Source: Pagrus major (taxonomy: Eukaryota > Chordata > Actinopteri > Spariformes > Sparidae). Taken from it: DNA of 64,000 nt. Shown piece after piece: positions 15,536 through 30,470 of this stretch. Location of the stretch: the NCBI RefSeq assembly GCF_040436345.1, contig NC_133234.1:10354446-10418445 (forward strand). Reading direction: 5' to 3'. Position numbers and translations under genes: made by a program. How positions within the stretch are numbered: position 1 is the stretch's first letter; each line of letters begins with the position of its first letter. The notes under the pieces are model-generated. The model was not told where the DNA came from and did not search any database. It saw nothing but the letters and a program-made list of their open reading frames with translations.

Positions 15536-16065
15536 CGAGACAAGCTGTATGGAGACATTTTATGCATTTTTAAGGTTGTTTCTAAGTATTTTAAAACAAG
15601 TCCCCATCTACTTAAGTTGTTTAGGAGAAAGCTTTGTTTTTGCTGTGGAGCCCAAAAATGTTTGTGGACTACAAAACTTCACCCAACTGTCCGTCAGCAT
15701 GGGGATGAAAAGATAACGACTGACTTTTCATTATTTGGGCAGACTCGTCCTTTAACTTCTCTCTCAGCTTGACTTCCACACATTTAAAAGTATTTGTAAA
15801 AGGATTAAGTTGGAATCGGTGACAGGTAGACCGTCCACAGTGTGAAGGAATGATAAATACAGGCTCATCGGGTGAAAGTGGGCTGCTCTCCAGGCGGGAT
15901 GTGTGGCGCGTGTTTTTCAGCGCCAGCGGGGGTGGCGGGGCCGTGATGCGCGCCACAGAGGTCACATTACAGCCTGATACCGGCGGAGAGACGACACACT
16001 GACTGTTCTTACTGCTGCGGTGAACCTGTAGTGCACTTAGTCAACATTCATCCAAGGGCCGCTCC

Positions 16066-16183
<118 letters not shown>

Positions 16184-16220
16184 AAAGTGAAACCTGAAGG
16201 AGCGAGGCAAGGATAGCCAG

Positions 16221-16640
16221 CCAATCAGAACCCCCCTCAGGCGTTTAAAGGGATGGTGGGCAGTCTCTCGGGCTTTATGAGCGACTTCTCTTGCATCCTC
16301 CACACATTCACGCGTCTTGACCTCCCGCAGACACTCAGACCAGCCTGCTTTGCCCTGAGTCGGCATGGATCTGTCCTGACTCCCTTCTTTTTCCTCCATA
16401 TGAGCTGCTGCTGCTGGATGCTCCTCGGCCTCCCCCCACCCGCCGCACTTGTTGCGCAGAGACTGGATGCGCCGCTGAGTCCTTGGAGAGGAGAGTAGAG
16501 AGGGGAGGAGAGGAGGGGAGGAGAGGAGAGGGGAGGAGGGGAGGAGGAGGAGGGGAGAGGAGAGGAGAGGAGAGGAGAGGCAGGGACGGACTGCAACAGG
16601 TGCACACAAGAGAAGATCCTCCAGAAAGGCTGCAGCGGAG
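16221..16640 (+). promoter_or_regulatory. foxj1 core promoter and non-coding first exon
   Basis: A CCAATCAG box (16221..16228) is followed 15 bases later by a TATA-like TTTAAAG (16244..16250), a spacing that would put transcription start near 16275. The transcript would then run to a splice donor GAG|GTAGGA at 16640/16641, giving a 5' non-coding exon of roughly 365 bases. This matches the known structure of vertebrate FOXJ1, whose first exon is non-coding. The exon is dominated near its end by a purine-only tract (16485..16580), and a long TG/GA microsatellite lies just upstream (16067..16181). Exon boundaries are inferred from sequence; no transcript evidence is available. Confidence 0.55.
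16485..16580 (+). repeat. Polypurine (GGAGA/GGGGA) tract in the foxj1 5' exon
   Basis: Ninety-six bases are purines with a single T (16496), made of GGAGGAGAGG-like units. It lies in the predicted non-coding exon, 60 bases before its donor. Its many GGGG/GGG runs could form G-quadruplexes in DNA or RNA. Confidence 0.9.
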
Positions 16641-16769
16641 GTAGGAGCATTACGCATCATTTGGCATTTGCTTTGGGATATTTTGACCAAACAATCTTCA
16701 ATTCGTGGTGATTTATTTGACATTCATTTAACTGTGTCCCCTCCTTTACTTTCCCTTCTTTGACCTCAG

Positions 16770-16836
16770 GATAAAACAGAACTTTAAATGCCGTTTTGAA
16801 GATCTCCTGGACATCTTCAGCCTTCACACAGCCAGG
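16770..16836 (+). other. foxj1 5' UTR in exon 2, with a minimal upstream ORF
   Basis: An acceptor (TTTGACCTCAG) ends at 16769, so the coding exon begins at 16770. Within the 67-base leader an ATG at 16788 opens a three-codon frame (Met-Pro-Phe-stop, 16788..16799) that ends 37 bases before the true start. Such a short uORF could modestly lower translation of foxj1; whether it is conserved is unknown. Confidence 0.55.
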
Positions 16837-19491
<2,655 letters not shown>

Positions 19492-21400
19492 CCTTTGACC
19501 TCACACCTCATTGACTCCTAACTATTGACCCGAACATCTCTGATGTTGGTCCAACCCTATATCGCCCCCAAAAGGGTTTGAACTACACTTCTTCATTCAC
19601 TCCAATCAGTCTGCAATACACATTTACTTGTCCATTTTGTTTAAAGGAGCATTATATAGTGTTGGAGAAGAAGTGAAAGATCTTCATTGGCTGATTTTTT
19701 TTAAAAACCTAAAAAACTAGATAAACAAACTCTCTTTGTTTCCATGACTGAATAAACTGAATAAACAAACTGACCTTAAAGGACAACACAAGTTCATACT
19801 GGTTTACTTTGTTTATATTTGGCGGACCCTGCCACCTCTCTAGCTCCAAACAGCGTTCTGGGGACCAGAACAGCTCGTTTACTCAGTTATCAAATCAGTT
19901 GTTGCCTCATTATGTTGTAAATATTAAAATTCTGAGTTTGAATTTCTTCTCCAAAACTACGCAGTGCCCCTTTAAATACAAACACGACCACGTCAAGCCT
20001 ATCTTGGACTGGAGCTGTGATGCCAGCTGGCAAAGATGTCCCTTAAAAAAGACATTGATTGAGTTTGTTGAGCAACGTGATTAGGGATTATTTCCTACCA
20101 CTGACTTCCATTAAACGACAGGAAGCAGTGAGACAACATTGATCTATCAGGCTCGATGAAATGACAACACAACAGAAACACTTTTATAAACCAGATTTTC
20201 GCGTGGACTGCGAGGGATTACGGCACACCGAAGAATGAGGGAAGGAAACGGGGACAAATTTTTATCCTTCAAGTTGGATTTTCTGGAAGCGTCACAGCTC
20301 AGATGTGAGGCAGCTGATGAGGAGAGAATGCGTTGCTGAACTGGACCGAACTGCAGCTACTTGATGAAATGTTGTCGACGAGAGACGAAAACCCAACAAC
20401 CCTCCTTCAAAGCACTCTCCACAAACAAGCACTGTCACGACAAGACCGAGAGGACAGGCAGGATTCTATTTTGCTACATTAGCATTAAACATTTTTTTAC
20501 TAACACGCAGCGAAATCAGTCAACGGTCGACGTGTGACGATGAAAGATGATCAGGATAGATATCGAGAAAAACTTTAAATTCATAGTCCGAGATTAGAAA
20601 TCAGTCATTTATGGCTTTGTTATATAGTCAATTTAATATATATTCACTAAAGTATAATATAGGATGAAGCTAGGCAGGAACATTTGTCTACAGACCTGAA
20701 ATCGATCGCCTTCTCGTCATGTCATGAAAGTCGAACATTATGCACTTTGATAGGCGGCAGGTTTAGGGGAAGCGGGACGGCTTCGTTTTTCGGGATTGTT
20801 TAGTTTGATTTTTTTTTATCGTATTAATTCAAATGTTTCTCTAAAGTTTACTGACCACAAATGGAAGTGATGCATATGCTGTAATTGTCCATATCGGATT
20901 TCTTTTTGAACAATGAACTCACTCAACACCGCAATAAGTCTGTTGTTTTTCGCTTGAATAAACTATTTTTCTTTCCAAATGTATACAAAACTGGACATTT
21001 GTTGATTATATTTAGCCAAATTTGTTAATAAGGAATATGCAGTTCGTTGGTGTTTTTCTGTGTTGATTAATGATAAGAAAAAAAAAGTTCTGTTTTCTGT
21101 CACTGGGTGATGGATTTGTCCTCATTGATTACTTTGGTGTCTTTTTGTTTGTTTGATTCATTTTTCATAAATCTGTGATGAGAACATAATAACTGTTGGT
21201 TCGAGGGGGGGGATGATGAGCAGGTACATATAAATTCAACTCTTAATGGCCAGATTTTCTTATTGTATCATATTGATCAAGTTTGATACGAACTCTTTAA
21301 TCTTACCATGTTATTTTCATTTGTACTTTTTTAAGCTGTTAAAAATGCAATCATGCCTCGATGCAATAAATGGTGTCAATTAAAGAAAGAACAATAACAC
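19492..21400 (+). other. foxj1 3' UTR and candidate polyadenylation signals
   Basis: After the stop codon comes AT-rich, non-coding sequence that includes a MITE copy (19641..19975). Consensus AATAAA hexamers occur inside that MITE, at 20957..20962 and at 21365..21370; the last is followed some 120 bases on by a GT-rich run. The end near 21.4 kb is therefore the best candidate for the long transcript. Between 20.1 and 21.4 kb I see no other repeat, which fits a genuine UTR. Confidence 0.55.
19641..19975 (+). repeat. MITE family A copy in the foxj1 3' UTR
   Basis: TTAAAGGAGCATTATATAG to ACGCAGTGCCCCTTTAA, 150 bases past the foxj1 stop codon. It brings AATAAA hexamers (ACTGAATAAACTGAATAAAC) in sense orientation, so it could offer an early polyadenylation site. 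Confidence 0.85.
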
Positions 21401-21849
21401 AACACATGTTTTATTCACTTGTCAACGTAAACCGGACGCACATGTTGGAGGGCAATCTGCCGCTGTGGTCGGGATTATTGTTTGAGTTGGAGCTGTGTGT
21501 GTGTGTTTGTGTGCGTGTGTGTGCAATCAGGAGATAAAAAGGTCTATCAGGGTTTATCATTAATCAGCACAGGCAGGTCTGGACTCACCTGGTATTTGAT
21601 ACATAGCCGACAGGGGGGTACATGAGTATAAACAGCTGTACAATATTATATGATTTCCTACATTAGACAATAGCAAATGATAGGCTACCTTTAGCATTAT
21701 TACTTTTTAAAAAAATATAATGTCAAGATAAAGGAGAATTTCTCACTTTTTTAATAATTTATTTCAAAGGACTTCCCAAACAAACAAAAAAATAAGCAAG
21801 CCTGCTACGCTAGCAGCTTCATGAGGCTGTACTGAGGCAGGGTGATGCT

Positions 21850-22440
21850 TTGAGCTAAATGCTAACATCAGTGCTAACATGCTCACAATGGCCATTCGAA
21901 CATGCTGATGCCATGCAGGTATCATGTTCACCATGTTCACCGTATTAGCTTAGTGTGTTAGCATGCTAACAATTTCTAATTAGCATTAAACATTTCTGTT
22001 AATTTTTTTTTTTAAATATTTGCAATATGTGACAAGACAGAATCTACAACCTCGTTAGTGGCTCTGAGAGATTAAATGCTAACGTCAGCATGCTAACTTA
22101 CAGTTACACATGCTAATGTTCGGTAGGTACAATGTCTAACATGTTCAGGTAAGTGTGTTTTTAGTGTATTAGCATGCTGAAAGTTGCTAACTAGCCCTAG
22201 AAATGTCTCTTCAAGACTTTAAATATTTGCAATATGCAACAAACAAGTATGACAATATAAAATCTACAACCTTGTTAGTGGCTCTAAGAGGCTAAATGCT
22301 AATGTCAGCATACTAACATACTTAGAGTTGAACATGCTGATGTTTAGCAGGTATAAATCTACCATTTTCAGCTCAGCTTGTTTAGTGGATTGGCATCGTA
22401 ATACTTGTTAATTAGCACTAAACCTTCATTACTGCACTGC
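21850..22440. repeat. Three diverged tandem units of a GCTAACAT-rich repeat
   Basis: AAATGCTAACATCAG-like starts recur near 21858, 22074 and 22295, each followed by a GTATTAGCATGCTAA-type block. The segments between (AATATTTGCAATATGTGACA and AATATTTGCAATATGCAACA; GGCTCTGAGAG and GGCTCTAAGAG) show that a unit of about 210-220 bases was duplicated. A single related copy is at 62837..63000. Confidence 0.7.
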
Positions 22441-25400
22441 ACAAATTGTCTGTCTGTCCTCATCACCTGCTTCCCTTCTGATGTTACCTGTCTTCTGTAA
22501 CGTGATGTGATTTTATTCTGTCACGTTTTAACTGCCTCCGCTGATTGTCTGCTTGACATCGACTTAGTCAGCTCCCCTCATCGTGTATGTGTCCTATTTA
22601 GCGCAATGCTCGCCTCACTCCTAACCTTTTCTCCAGCTCTAATTTTACTTGCTTTATTATTGTATGAATGGCTAATTTAATACCTGGTCATGGAAGAACA
22701 GTTGAAAGATTTGGCTAACACATTTATTTATTTATTATACTATTTTAATCCCAAAAGGGGAAATTCTTTTTACAGTAATCACAATGTAGATTGTCACTGA
22801 AAATATTTTTTTTTTTACATTTTTGATCTGATAAAGGAAGATGAAAGGTCAGGGGACCATGAACGCCTGAACCAAAGTTAATTTCAATCCTCAATAGCTA
22901 TTGAGACATTTCTTTCAAAAATCACAACTGTCAGTCTTACAGTGGTGGAAAAGGAAAAGGAAAAGCCAGGATATCACCATCGTCATTAAGATTCATACTG
23001 TAGGTATAAAAGCCAAAAGGTTTGAGGGAAACGAGACATAGAATGCATAACAGATAAGAAGCATACCATAAATCAAAGCCAAAGATCACAAAGGCCCACT
23101 GTGATTGTCCTCAGGCGGGATTCCCAAACTTTGCCGCCCTTAGTTGAGAAATATTGAGGAGATTTCTGCTCCGAGGGTCATGAGAAGCCAGAAGTTCAGA
23201 AAGATACCTCAGGGCCAGGACACGTGATGTACAATCACTATGTCCCAGCTCAAGTCAATGTTCTTTACAGCAGATCAAAAGTTTGGACTGTGTGCTTCAG
23301 GGTCCAATCAGTTTAATGAGACCGCACGACCGTCTCATCAAGGCTTTTGTCAACTCCAGACTACATTACATTTATCGGTTAAGGCTCGTACCAGTTCTAC
23401 AGACGTCAGTGTGTTTGAGTGATCCAGGTGTAACAGAACATGAGGAGTGCAGATTTTAGTGGTAAATGCAGTGGCATGATCACATTAATGCAGTGAAATG
23501 TAATGCTTTCTTTCTCTCCGTGTGCATCCACGTGGGCGGCCCACTCGACATGTTGACCCCGCACGTATCAGAGCGATGCACAAAAAAAAGACACACATCA
23601 CATTGCTGTGCAGAAAAATGCCCTCCGAACTTACCGCAGCACATTTTCTCACCCTTTTCCAGGATTGTGGTTGCATGCCTTGTATGAAAATGTGCTTTTC
23701 CACCTCAAATCTCTTTTTAATTGAACTACGCTGGAGGAAAAGGGGAGAAATGCGGCTTATGGGGTCATGTGTGGCGATCTCCAGGAATGGGTGGAATAAC
23801 TCAGATTCCTAAAAACAGCAGGGACTGCAGCCAGAGCCGAGGCTGAGACGTGTGACCACTGACCGACCAACGTGGAGAGCCCGTGTCACTTACAGGCCTA
23901 GAGGTCACTTCATTTTGGAAAGGAACATCAGTGTCACTATCAGGCTCAAGTTGAAGGCTGACGAGGCATCCATTGTGCCCAAACGTGTGTGTGAACTTTC
24001 ACATTTGTCTCTGTTTGTGCACATGTGCGCTGACATTATACGCCCGTCATGTTTGTGTTGCTCCGCATGTTTCTTTGTCTGCACTCAGGCTCATGTGTGC
24101 GCTGCCCCGCTGAGCGTGTGTGTACACGGCTGCGATCGGAGCCCCGTGGCGGCCCAGATAACACTATCTCTGTGGAGCCAGAGCCCCGTGGTTCTATTCA
24201 GCTCGGTGGTTGAGAGGCTGGGACTGCCCAGCACGCGGACCTGCTCAAAGAAGGAGGAACAAGCTGGGGCTGTCACTGTAGGCTAACCTGGCTCATAATG
24301 GTTTATAACCTCCTCCTTGGTGCCCCTCTTGGGGGGCTCTGCATCGTGTTGGGGAGGGTTTACACGGAGGACGGCAAAAGCGGAGACAAGAAGAGGGTGT
24401 ACTTGGTGTTTTATTGCCATCATGGCACCCTCTGGACTGCTCCTGATTAGAGTCGGGCATAAACAGGGTCAACCAGCTTTGCTAAAGAAGAGCCCCTCCC
24501 AGCGTGACACAGACAGAAGGTTCAGCTCCTCATTTATTGGGGATAGCCACAGAGCTATTCTTTATGGAGAAGACACATGATGGGGGTCCCTCACTAATTA
24601 GATCCTTCATTGTGGCACAAAGCAAAAGGTGGCAGAGGGAAAACGCCTTAAGCCTGCTTTATAGCCCCGGAGGAACCCCTGAGTGTTTGCGATTACACGT
24701 ACAAATAAGTGTTAGATCGCACTGATACATGCAATTCCCAAGTCGAAGCATCGCTCACATATATCAAGGAAGGACGTTCAGCAGGACGACTCACTGAACT
24801 GGTGGGAAATTGCCATCCATCTCCGGTTTCCAGGCCCTCATCACATATTGATAAGGGGAAAAGACTGGAATGATAGTCAGTGGTCCGACGGTCCCTTAAT
24901 TCCTCTCCAGACTGGCCCGACACAGGAGGAGGGACTTGGGCAGGAAACACACCTAAATAGCCTTTCCAAAAGGCTGTTGTTTATGTATGAAATGCTAATG
25001 AGGTCTCCATTTAGATTGCCTGTTCCACTTTGAAAGGAATTGCGGATGGTAAATTAGAATAAAAGGAGTGAGACGTCGTACGGTGAGGGGGGTTTCTTTC
25101 ATTTACAGAGATTAGGGTCGCACCTACGTGCATAATTGGTCAAAGTGTGCACACTGCTGTGTTTACATGCAATAAGAGCAGGATCATTATTCTAAGAACT
25201 GGATGTTATACGTGGGGTTTTTGTCCAGAGGAGCCTTTATCCGTTTGAATGTGGCGATGACTAATGAAGACTGGATCTCTTACTCTGCCAAAGCCACATG
25301 AACCCCCACGGAAACCCTCTAGATTTTCTCTCAGTTTTGATGTGCTAATTTTATTTATTCAAGGCATGTAGGGCAGACAAATGCAGGTGTGCAAATGAGT

Positions 25401-25794
25401 GCAAACGGAACCGCACGTGCACAGATGGCTATTACAAATAAGTCTAAAGGTTATTTTAGGCCTAAGAGGCTCCATTCATCCATCAGAGGAGTGTTCAGTG
25501 CTTATGTGTCACCTTCTCTTTATGGGCTTGTTTTCTTCTTGTGGAACATACACTTAAGATTAAAACTCAACGCAGGGCACAGCAAAACACATACTACAAC
25601 ATGGTCAGTGGCCTTAAGCTTCGAACAATGACGCTCTACCTACCCTTCTAGCATCAGGTTTGCACGTGAATGGCTCCGTGGCCAAGTTAGCAACAATACC
25701 TAATATGCTACATGTGTTTAGAGCTTGCTTGACAAACAGTATATGTCATATATTATGACATTTTATAATTTTTTGACTGTTATTAACATTTTCA

Positions 25795-25890
25795 AATGGT
25801 TGCGGTTTGGTTAGGTTTAGGCACAAAAACGACTTGGTTAGGTTTCAGGAAAAGATCACGCTTTGGGTTAAAATAGCTACATTCACTCTT
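25795..25890. repeat. GGTTAGGTTTAGGCA repeat of fish genomes
   Basis: GTTAGGTTTAGGCACAAAAA, ACTTGGTTAGGTTTCAGG and AAAGATCACGCTTTGGG form a short interspersed repeat that I recognise from other teleost sequences; no coding content. Confidence 0.55.
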
Positions 25891-26295
25891 GTAAGTACAA
25901 CAATTGTGTAACTTGAGTTCAGACATTTACATTTGTTAACTTACTTACATAACACAGATTAAAATAATAATTTAAAAATTCACTCTTGACTCTTGGTCAC
26001 GATCACCCCGACGTACCTACAGCATCACGCTTTGAAGCGCAGGGCCACTGACCAGGCTGCAGTATTTGATGCGCTGGGAGTGGGAGCTGCTGTAGCAGCT
26101 GCAGCAACATCATAGACCATTTCCATTGTATCTGTTATGCTCTGAAGTACTCCCCCATGTGGGCTTTGACCTTCACATTTTTCATGTACTCCACTCCACA
26201 GAGTAGACTTTCAGTGACTGACTCAGAGTGACGGCTACTGCACATCAGCACGTCAGTCAGAAGGATCAGTTGATGATGGGTGTCATATGTCCTAT

Positions 26296-27920
26296 CATGG
26301 GCGTAGGTTTCTATATAGATGGTCGTGACATGTCACAACCAATGTTCGAGGATTGCAAAATAGTCACTACCAATATTTGTCTGCTGCTGAGCCAGTAGTA
26401 ACGTTAGTGAGTGGTAGTAGTGAGCATCTTCCAAACTGTGTCCGCTACTTGAAATGGATAAGAGGAAGAAACAGCTGAGAAACAGCGATTAAAAAGTTGA
26501 AGTCTCTGGAGGTGGAGGCTGCTAAATGTGCGAAGTTGACGGAGCTTTTTGGTGCCGGGACCAGTGACACCGACCCGCCAGCAGCCACAGGTGCTGCTGC
26601 GCCGGGAGACGAGGGAGGAGGACCTGACGATGATGAGCGAGTGGAGGCAGACAGGGTCAGTAACGTCAGCCTGGGGCTGGCTCGGCTAAATGTTTGAGAC
26701 ATGTCCAAAACAAAGTAAAAAAACGTTTTTACATTGAATGTGATGTGACCTAACTAACTGCATACTGATGAACGCAGCTGCCGCTAATGCTAACGTAGCT
26801 GCCGCTAATGCTAACGTAGCTCCTCAGGGACTGAAGTCGTTATTTTCTAACTTTGACAATCTAACATGTGGCAGCACATCAGCCCAGAGTTAAAGGGCTG
26901 TGACTGTTGGTAGTTGTGGTTGATTTTGTTCAAATACGCCGAATTGTGATATTATGGGTTATTATTGTTCAGATGATTTAGCTAAGCTAGCTAACAGATG
27001 CTAACGTCAGCGGTCTCTTGTTGCCATAGCAACAGTAAACATTCACGTGGCCTGATGAGCTGTAAACAGAGATACAAAACACAAGTAAACCTATAGCAAA
27101 TAATAAATTTAATTTGCAATATTTACCATTGAATTTATTGTAATCTTTCAATTCATTTATTGTTTACTGAGGTGATAACTATCTAATAGGTATAATTTGT
27201 GTGTAAATGTGTTACTTTTACTGTAGTTTTCAAATGGCTGTGTATAGTGTTAGTGTATAGTCTTGAGCATTTTCAGGTCACAAAGATCTGGCTTTTTTGC
27301 ATTGGGAAACACTAGTAAAGTGTCCTAATGAAAACACGACAAAGCCATTTGACTACCTTGTTCATAAATGATGGTGTCAGGACTTTTTTTTATGACACAC
27401 ACACTTTCATTGATAGGAATACTTGGTTTTGAGGAATGACCTCTATTTTGAGCATGTGACATGCTTTTGCAGGTTATCAACAAGGTTTTGCAGTTTGTAC
27501 TAATTGTTTTGAGAAATGCACCAACTGTTGTGCAAATGTAAGTAATGATGTGAGAAAAACTCCACCCCGTCTCTGGTTTTGGGTTCTTCCCGTTAGTCTC
27601 GTCCCACCCCTGGTCATAACATAACTTCTGTTGTGATTTGACACTATAATGAACAAAGATTGATTGGTTGATTGCTATAGCTGTCAGTTTTAGTCCTTGA
27701 GTTCATAGCTACGTGCTTTATTTGTTAACTGCTATCAAGGAATATGACTCTCCTTTGTAGTATGTGTGAGAAAGGACGCCACGAGATTTGTGGACTTCTT
27801 CGTGGTGTCCGCTGATAATATAGTGGGCTGGTCTGGACAGAAAATGCCAGAGCTGAATTTTTGTCCCAGTCCACCCCTGGTAATGTCACTACCAAAGCTG
27901 AGACCAAACCTACGCCCTTG
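26296..27920. mobile_element. hAT-type DNA transposon, internally decayed, with intact ends
   Basis: The element begins CATGGGCGTAGGTTT and ends AAACCTACGCCCTTG, terminal inverted repeats of 15 bases with one mismatch. Similarity continues imperfectly inward around GGTCGTGACATG. It is flanked by the perfect 8-base direct repeat TGTCCTAT (26288..26295 and 27921..27928), the target-site size of hAT transposons. Inside, ATGGATAAGAGGAAG (26455) opens a short Lys/Arg-rich frame that stops early. An adjacent frame (26497..26697) encodes LEVEAAKCAKLTELFGAG, resembling the N-terminus of ZMYM1-like hAT proteins. The catalytic region is absent, so it is non-autonomous. It also contains a duplicated 20-base unit near 26775..26815 and a perfect X-box. 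Confidence 0.85.
27020..27033. promoter_or_regulatory. Perfect RFX X-box motif (GTTGCCATAGCAAC)
   Basis: The 14-base sequence GTTGCCATAGCAAC fits the RFX-family X-box consensus on both half-sites with a 2-base spacer. RFX factors cooperate with FOXJ1 in ciliary gene control. It lies inside the hAT element, 7.5 kb past the foxj1 stop codon, so it may equally be transposon sequence with no host role. Confidence 0.5.
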
Positions 27921-28424
27921 TGTCCTATTGTTTCCCGTAAGCTCTTAACATATGATATTGGCACGTATGCTTATTTATCATAAGGTATTGTATGTTTCAC
28001 ACAATGCATATAGTATTGCATTGCACCAGTGTGTGCCAATGATCTTGTATCATATGAAATCACACTATATGTCACTGTACTTTCATTTCATCGTCATGTT
28101 TATTACGTGATCTTATTGTTTTGTGTTGTAAAGCATGTCATTTAGCTTCATATTGTACTGCATGTGTCATCAAATCCTACTGAGTCATTGAACTGTTTCA
28201 TATACTGTTATACAGTTGTGTTGTACTCTATTGTACAAATATAAATATTTATATCTAACCCTGCAGGTTGCTGCTGCTAACAGAACCTTGGCAAGACACT
28301 CAGCTACAAAATGTAGTTGTTCTTTAGAACCTGGGTTTGTATGACTTTGGCCACCATTGTGACCATTCATAGTTATGAATTTAATTCAGTTTGATTTCAT
28401 TTACATATTTAAGCTTGCTGTCTG

Positions 28425-28566
28425 AACTGCTAGCTGCACGGCTAACTGAGCTAACTAGCTAATGGCAGCTACAGCTTGCAGAAGTTTGCAGTTGCTCTAT
28501 TGATATGCTGCCCCCCATTTATTTAAGAGATGAATTAGATAGGTGGCCAATTCTTTGCACCTTTAA
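28425..28566. repeat. MITE family B, fragment
   Basis: Shares the GCTAGCTGCACGGCTAAC and AGCAGCTACAG-like blocks and the terminal TTTGCACCTTTAA with family B; the other end is missing. Confidence 0.6.
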
Positions 28567-30221
28567 GGCAGCGGTCACACAAAGCATCACAGTGACATTT
28601 ATCTGCACCTCCCTGTGAAATAGCCTGTGCTAGAGGCTTGGTGACATAGGGACTCCATACAGGGCTAGTTGGTGCTGTAGGCCATAGGCTAGCTGGCGAG
28701 CTAATTGCTAACCTAGCAAACCAGGTGAATGCATTTTATTCTCAAAACTGTACATAATCATATTCAATAGAGAGTTATTGAAGAGTGGGGGGAGCTAGCT
28801 AGCTTGCTAACTGCTAGTTCTTTGCTCTATTGGCTCCTGTCTCAGTCGTCTGCAAAGCGTTCTGTATCTGTAGAGCAATATTTCCACATTAACATGTCTA
28901 TGTTGTCTATTTTTGCTAAGTTGTGTACTTACATCATCCCAAATGTTCCCAACAATGTTCAAACCCAGAGAAAATCAGTAATTCTCCCGTTTCATTGTTT
29001 TGATTGACAAAACCCCCAGTGGCAGAAATGACACACGGCAATTTCTATACTTCAGGTTCGCATTTTCCCTAACATTGATGAATTAAATATTATTGTGGAT
29101 TGGATGAATAGTAATGCCACTTGTATGTATCAGCATACATGTGTGTTCTTTTGTCTTGTGTGTGTGTGTGTGTATGGGTGCATCTTGGCATCCACCACTT
29201 GGTCAGTGAAAGACATTCTTGCCCCGTGCCTTCGGTCTCTGTGGTCGCAGGGAGCGGTTGATTGTCCCACAGGCAGACAGGAGGAGGCACACAGCTGCCA
29301 CACTTATACACACAAAACACACACTGCATAGAGACAATTACACACACAGTCTCACGCCAGTCACAGATTGCTCAGGCTCACAGATTCAACTGCATGAACC
29401 CCTCACACCGTCAAACGCTTGCACACACTCATGCCCACACATGGAGGGCTAGCCAAAGGGCAGCGTGTCAGGAGGGTGAGCATGGACGAGAGTGTAGAAA
29501 AGGGAGCCAGGACAGCTCTGGAGCTCTGCCACTCACACAGCGTCAATATCGGTGCCAGGGAGCAGAGCAGAAAACAAGCCTGGACCAACCTCCTCAATCT
29601 GGCCTGCTGCTCTGCCTGACTCTCAGCCAGGAAACTCCTGGTTGGATCATTGTTGAGCTCCAGATTTCATGGTCACAAACAATCCCGCCAGGTTCAAGTT
29701 ACGATGTGCAACTTTTTGTCCTGAGGCAGCCGAATGTTAGTGCTGTGCCGTCTGTCTCTACATCCCTTTAAGGTGAACTCAAGGAGAGCTTCATCGACAC
29801 CACCCATCAGGTTCCACGTGTGTTCGTTTAATTTTGGGCGACTATTTCAGCGGTTCATCCAAAACTTTTATACCCTTTTTCCACTGGTCAAAAATCCCAC
29901 TTAAACTGCTAAGATCAGGCTTTTTTGTGCAATGGAAGAAGACAGGTTTTTATCACCTCGGCTCGGCTCAGGTTTGATCTAAACGTAAGACCCAGGTGAA
30001 CACGCTAAATTCCACCGTGTGAAATGATAACACATTATCAACATCCGGTGGTGGCGCGTAAAAAAGGAAGGAATTTGGGATGCGTCTAACCGAGGCAATT
30101 TTATTACTGGACACAGTGTTGGAGGTGGAGCCCTGATCATTCCTATGAATGTGATTCCTAATCTAAGGTAATTATTTCAACTGATTCACCATCAGCCTTT
30201 TATAGCCAACCATTTCTGCCT

Positions 30222-30470
30222 TTGCTAGCTAAATGTACCTGCATTTATGTAGCGCTTTTCCAGTCTAATGGCCACTCACAGCGCTTTACAACACTTGTCA
30301 CATTCACACATTCACACACTGACGCCAGAGGCTGCCATGCAAAGTGCCGACCTGCTCGTCAAGTTCAGAATTTTACCCGAGGATACTTCGACATGCAGCC
30401 AGAAGGATCCAGGGATCGGACCGCTGACCTGATTGGTGGACGTCCTGCTCTAATCACAGTGTCAACAATT
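30222..30470 (+). repeat. Interspersed repeat (TATGTAGCGCTTTTCCAG type)
   Basis: ATGTAGCGCTTTTCCAGTCT, CACTCACAGCGCTTTACA, CATTCACACACTGACG and GACATGCAGCCAG follow the order of a very common fish repeat. The open frame across it is a by-product of the repeat, not a gene. The adjacent sequence near 30690..30750 (GGTTGGGAATCACTGAG) looks like the end of another element. Confidence 0.65.
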
